Below, one piece after another: positions 59,698 to 64,000 of a DNA stretch of 64,000 nt. The DNA lies in contig JBCAQO010000003.1 in NCBI GenBank assembly GCA_039111635.1, forward strand, positions 558,001-622,000, in the 5' to 3' direction. The notes below the pieces were generated by a model, which saw nothing but the letters and a program-made list of their open reading frames with translations, made no database searches and was not told where the DNA came from. Within the stretch, counting starts at the first letter, position 1; each line of letters opens with the position of its first letter. The position numbers were made by a program, and so were the translations under genes. The DNA is from Heterobasidion occidentale (taxonomy: Eukaryota > Basidiomycota > Agaricomycetes > Russulales > Bondarzewiaceae).

Positions 59698-62614
59698 ATG
59701 CCCCCCAAGGCGACCCCTAGCGTGTCGCCCGAGACAGCCGCGCAGATCGAGCTCTTCAAGTCCATCGGCCTAACCCAGGCGAAGGCTGCAGAGGCCGCAA
59801 AGAGCTCAAAGAGCGCAGGGATATTGACCGAGTTGATCGAGAAACATGATTTAGTGAATAAGGGGTTAGAAGAAAAGCAGGCGGGTCTCGTAGCGGCGGT
59901 CGCCGTGCAGGGTGGAAAGGTCGGGAAAGCAGAAAGGGGCTACGTTCTCGATGCAGTCTTGGATGGGCGACTGAAGAGCGTTGATCAGGTGAACGGTGAG
60001 CTTTTTTGTCAATTCTGCCATCGCCGTGGCCCGCGTTGCACGCTGTTTTTGGAGCGGCATATCTTTGTTGTATAGGTGCTTATGGGGCGCCGTGCTTAGT
60101 GGGTTCTGTTTGTCTTCTGAACAGCTGCTACGAAATATCTCGAATCGCATCCGCTCCCCGTGGACACCAAGGCCTTCGATGAACACTGCGGCGTTGGTAC
60201 GATCCTCTCTTATCTTGACTCATCATTGTTCGACCTCAACGGATTCCTGAAGGCTTCAGCATCACGCCCGAGGAGCTGTATACAAAAGCCTTGGAGTACA
60301 TCAAGACCAATGCGGTGTCGGGTTGGGCGAACCTCGGTGCCGTCATCGGCAACTTGAAAACCTCTCCCGAGCTTCGATGGGCGAACCCTCTTGAGCTGAA
60401 GAACACCGTGGAGCGCGCCTTCTCAGAGACATTCGGCGCAAAAGAAGCTGCAAAGCCCAAAGCCAAGGTCAGTGCATTTGTCCTCGAGCACAGCCATGCA
60501 AATCTCACAGCTGTGCTTGATCCAATCACGATCACGATCACGCAGGAGCCAAAGAAGGACAGCGCACCCAAAGCCAAAATGGCAGATTCCTCAGCAGGCG
60601 CGGCTTCCACGAGCACCAAGGTCGTCTTCGAGGAGGGTTTCCTCGGAAAGCTCCACAAGCCGGGCGAGAATCCACAGATTAACGCTGGGCTTCGTGATGC
60701 CCATCTCTCCGCCACGGGCGGGCTCGTCTACACGCGCTTCCCTCCAGAACCCAATGGGTTCTTGCACATCGGCCACTCCAAGGCTATTTTCGTCAGCTTT
60801 GGGTACGCCGCGCATCATGGGGGAAAATGTTACTTGCGGTACGACGACACCAATCCCGAAGCCGAGGAGGGGCGCTACTTCGAGAGCATCTTGGAGATGG
60901 TGCGATGGCTGGGATACGAACCCTGGAAGATCACGTATTCGAGCGATTACTTCGATCGGCTCTACGAGTTAGCGGTGGAGCTTATTCGGCGGGATAAAGC
61001 ATATATCTGTCACTGCACAGGTGCGCGTATCGCGTTTGAGGCTCGTGTTGGGTTTATTCTTAAGGATGACTAGGTGAGGAGATCCACGCGCATCGTGGTG
61101 GCGACGATGGAGGTCCACGAACTGCCTGCAAGCATCGCACAAGGCCCGTCTCCGAGTCCTTGCAGGAGTTTGAGAACATGAAAAACGGGAAATACAAGCC
61201 CGGAGAGGCGATTCTTCGCATGAAGCAGAACTTGGAGGACGGGAACCCGCAGATGTGGGACCTCATCGCATACCGGGTTTTGCTCGCTCATCATCATCGG
61301 ACGGGAGACAAGTGGAAAATATATCCCACATATGACTTCACGCACTGTTTGGTCGATAGCTTCGAGAACATCTCGTAGGTATCCTCAGTATGGCGGACGG
61401 TGCTCGTACTGATCATTCATTGCAGGCATTCACTCTGCACGACCGAGTTTATCGCATCACGGGTCTCCTACGAATGGCTTTGCGACGCGGTAGAAGTCTA
61501 CAAGCCAAGACAGTCAGAGTTCGGTCGGCTAAACCTCCAGGGCTCCGTTATGTCAAAGCGCAAAATCCTCGCCCTCGTCAACGAGGGTTACGTGCTCGAC
61601 TGGGACGACCCTCGCTTGTACACCCTTATCGCCCTTCGGAGACGTGGCGTGCCCCCTGGGGCTATTACTTCTTTCGTCAGCTCTCTTGGGGTCTCCACAG
61701 CGCCTTCCAACATCCAGCTCGCTCGGTTCGACCAGTCCGTCCGTCAATACCTCGAGAATACCGCGCCCCGGCTCCTAATGGTTCTACGTCCTCTGAAAGT
61801 GACGATCGAGAATTTGCCAGAGGGTTATGCACTCATGGTCGAGAAGCCCCTGCACCCGAAAGTTCCAGAACTAGGGACGACGACGATTCCGTTCACGCGC
61901 ACCGTGTACATCGATGCGGACGATTTCCGCGTTCAGGATTCCCCAGATTACTTCCGTCTTGCGCCTGGAAAGACCGTCGGCCTCTTCCAGGCCCCTCATC
62001 CGATCACTTGTACCTCGTACAAAACGGACCCTTCGACCGGGGCTGTCACCGAGTTGATTTGCAAGCTCGAGGATGGCAAGGACGGCGCGGCGGTGAAGAA
62101 GCCAAAGGCCTTCATTCAGTGGGTTGCGGAACACGCGCCCAGCGGAAGCCCAGTTCGCGTCGACGAGACCCGCATCTTCCACCGGCTATTCAAGAGCGAC
62201 AACCCGCTCGCTGCTGTGCCGGACTTTAAGGCGGATGTGGATCCCAACAGCTTGGAAGTCGTGAAGGGTGCAATGATCGAGAGCGGGTTCTGGACTCTGG
62301 CAAAACGAGCATACGCAGCTGCGAAGAAAGAAAGCGTGGAGCGGACGGAGAAGGCGCTGGAGGAGAATCCCGGCGCGAGTGGTGGGGACGCGGCACACCG
62401 TGGGGACACACCGGTGGCGACCAGCGAGCAGCTGGTGGGGAACGAGTGCGTGAGGTTCCAAGGCCTGCGCGTGGCATATTTTGCGCTCGATAAGGACGCG
62501 AGAGCTGCGTGCCTCGACGAGCCGGGTGCGAGTTCCCCTGGACGAAGGCAGGGTGACTACATTGTGCTGAACAGGATCGTCAGCCTGAAAGAGGATTCGG
62601 GCAAGACAGCATGA
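59698..62614 (+). CDS. GLN4: Cytoplasmic glutaminyl-tRNA synthetase
   Basis: Class I aminoacyl-tRNA synthetase charging tRNA-Gln. Six exons. Start [20 protein letters not shown] at 59698. The N-terminal GlnRS-specific region (about 200 residues, with [20 protein letters not shown] and [20 protein letters not shown]) precedes a linker and the catalytic domain [20 protein letters not shown] with the HIGH motif (HIGHSKA). Then [43 protein letters not shown] and the KMSKS-equivalent VMSKRK. Tandem beta-barrel anticodon domains follow ([43 protein letters not shown]). It ends [19 protein letters not shown]. About 840 aa, near the yeast Gln4 length. Exon 1 ends at 59995 (VN/AATK). An Ala/Asp-rich, poorly conserved insert lies near the C-terminus. 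Confidence 0.97.
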
Positions 62615-62930
62615 TAGGAGCTTTTTCGGTTCATGTGTTTTGGTAAAGGTACGAAGTATACTGAGAGGTAATAGAACCCTTCTATCAGCGATTTCTGTGA
62701 GGGGCCCTCGAACTGGGCATCTGTGATAAATGTGGGTTCGAGCCCAGAGATCCAGAGCCTTGTACAACCCATTCGATATTCCCATTGAGTTCATCACTCG
62801 CGGGTTGAGGGGACTTGCTTTGCGATCACATTCGAAGCTACATGAGCCAAGATGAATTTCATCTTAGATGGCTACACACCTAAAATTACACAGTAATGAA
62901 ACAGATTGATGGGATAGCGGTCTGAACCCT
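62615..62930. other. Short intergenic region, convergent
   Basis: About 315 bp between GlnRS (+) and P450 (-) 3' ends. A GGTTCGAGCCC stretch at 62744-62754 resembles a tRNA T-loop but no cloverleaf forms around it. Confidence 0.45.
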
Positions 62931-64000
62931 TCAACGTTGTCTGCGAGAAAGGGAAACCCGTAAAGCAGGCTTTTTCACGACATAAAAGTCCTGGACACCA
63001 TCCTCCCATCGCTCCATCTTAGGCTCGTTAGGTGCGAAAGAGAAGTTCTGCAGCAACCAGCAGACAACCATACGCATCTCGAGCAGTGCGAGGTTCTTAC
63101 CCGCACAGATGGTGGGACCGAATGAGAACGGGAAGAAAGCGGCGGTGTTGTGAACGTGTGTCCGACCGGTGCGATGGCTCGCGGTTGAACCCGTGTGTGC
63201 TTGCTCAGTGCTTTCGGTCAACCAACGCGTAGGAAGGAAGGAATCAGGGACCGGCGAAAATTCCGTGGGTCTCGATGAACGCTATACGTGTGAACGAATA
63301 GCTGCGTCCCCTCAGGGATGATACTTTAGGCGAATTAATGATACAGACGCTGTAAAGCCGGGGAAAACAGACGCTTACTATTGACCGATCACTTTGGCTC
63401 CTGCACCGCGTAGAACGGACCGCTGGGAACCGCTGGGCACAGGAGGCTGCAAACGCATAGCCTCATTACTAAAATCAGAGTCAATCAAGTGTGATCGGTA
63501 GCCACAGGATGGTTCCGAGACCCACATGCACGCATTCAGGTATTCCATACCGGCCATCTTGACAGCATCAAGAGGTTCCTCCCCTTGAGGAAATGCGGAG
63601 TCAACTTCAGCCTGTAGACGGGCATAGGCGGTTTTGTCCGATAAGAGATAGTACAGAAGTGCTGTGAGCACCGTCGCAGTTGTGTCAGAGCCAGCGATAA
63701 TAGCGAGGGAGCCGTCCGCAGCGAGAACAGAAGGCGGAGGACGCGCGGGCTCGACGCCTTCTTCGTCACTCTATTATCGGAGATTCATTGAGTACAGATA
63801 GAAGATGACTGCCGAGGCATCATACCAGGTGGTAGAACAAATCCTTGCGAGTAGCTCCAAGCTTCAATCGTCTCGCCACATTGACACGGGCAAAATTACG
63901 CATGCGTTCAATAATTTGATCCTGCCATCCAGGCAATCGATTGAGGAGACTGAGGATCCACGAGGTGTGCCCGAGAATGGCGGCAAGTCTGTGAAAGGAC
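62931..64000 (-). CDS. Cytochrome P450, 3' part, cut by the window edge
   Basis: The C-terminal part of a microsomal P450 monooxygenase; the gene continues beyond 64000. In transcript order: RLAAILGHTSWILSLLNRLP, RMRNFARVNVARRLKLGATR, the I-helix IIAGSDTTATVL, LLYYLLSDKTAYARLQAEVD, the ExxR helix INEAMRLQPPVPSGSQRSVL, VIGQYIIPEGTQLFVHTYSV, HRDPRNF, SPVPDSFLPTRWLTEST and the heme loop FFPFSFGPTICAGKNLALLE. The heme Cys is in TICAG; the usual FxxGxRxC has Thr for Arg. A frame change at 63257-63260 separates HRDPRNF from SPVPDSF: the run has four T where five would keep the frame. It is either a one-base lesion (pseudogene) or a sequence error. N-terminal anchor not in the window. Confidence 0.9.

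Noticed and set aside
62700..62770. Possible tRNA: T-loop-like GGTTCGAGCCC downstream of GlnRS
   Set aside because: The flanking bases do not form a 5-bp T stem, no acceptor stem or anticodon arm can be folded on either strand, and only a CTGGGC/GCCCAG inverted repeat remains.

Overview
The window is nuclear DNA from a filamentous basidiomycete, most likely an Agaricomycete. Genes are split by many introns of about 50-60 bp with GTRNGT-like donors and YAG acceptors, intergenic gaps are mostly 0.2-1 kb, and several families are fungal (fungal FAL1, VPS60, DID2, SVP26, TAF4, fungal GlnRS, DUF2264, a fungal APH-like kinase, a basidiomycete-type P450). There are no operons, rRNAs, CRISPR arrays or convincing tRNAs. 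The taxonomic call is inference from gene structure and protein flavour.

Layout. 1-5446 is a gene-poor left flank. 5447-16502 is a housekeeping block: FAL1 helicase (-) head to head with splicing factor SF3A3 (+), a synaptojanin-like two-phosphatase protein (-), a lysine-rich DUF3245-like protein (+) and ESCRT-III VPS60 (-). 17207-31000 is more accessory: a degenerate APH-like kinase, three tandem HSL-type alpha/beta hydrolases, an ICMT-like membrane methyltransferase, a secreted PEBP-domain protein and an aldehyde dehydrogenase. 32298-40286 is GC-rich and holds a large disordered protein, ESCRT-III DID2, the Golgi adaptor SVP26 and a MetX-family O-acetyltransferase. A fourth hydrolase copy, inverted, sits at 41201-42472. 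42981-54615 is sparse: a small unknown gene, a DUF2264 protein, a STYX-like dead phosphatase and a small CsbD-like protein. 55737-64000 has TAF4, a PAF-acetylhydrolase, glutaminyl-tRNA synthetase and the 3' part of a cytochrome P450 that runs off the right edge.

How the genes relate. The housekeeping genes share themes but not one pathway: splicing (FAL1, SF3A3), membrane traffic and phosphoinositides (synaptojanin, VPS60, DID2, SVP26), transcription (TAF4), translation (GlnRS) and sulfur amino acids (MetX family). The main lineage-specific feature is the four-copy hydrolase family, where the array copy at 19851 and the distant inverted copy at 41201 are the closest pair and share a core promoter. 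Two genes keep an enzyme fold but have lost catalytic residues: the STYX-like phosphatase (Cys to Gly) and the APH-like kinase.

Exon boundaries come from reading frames and splice consensus by eye, without transcripts. Where a terminus is uncertain the entry says so.
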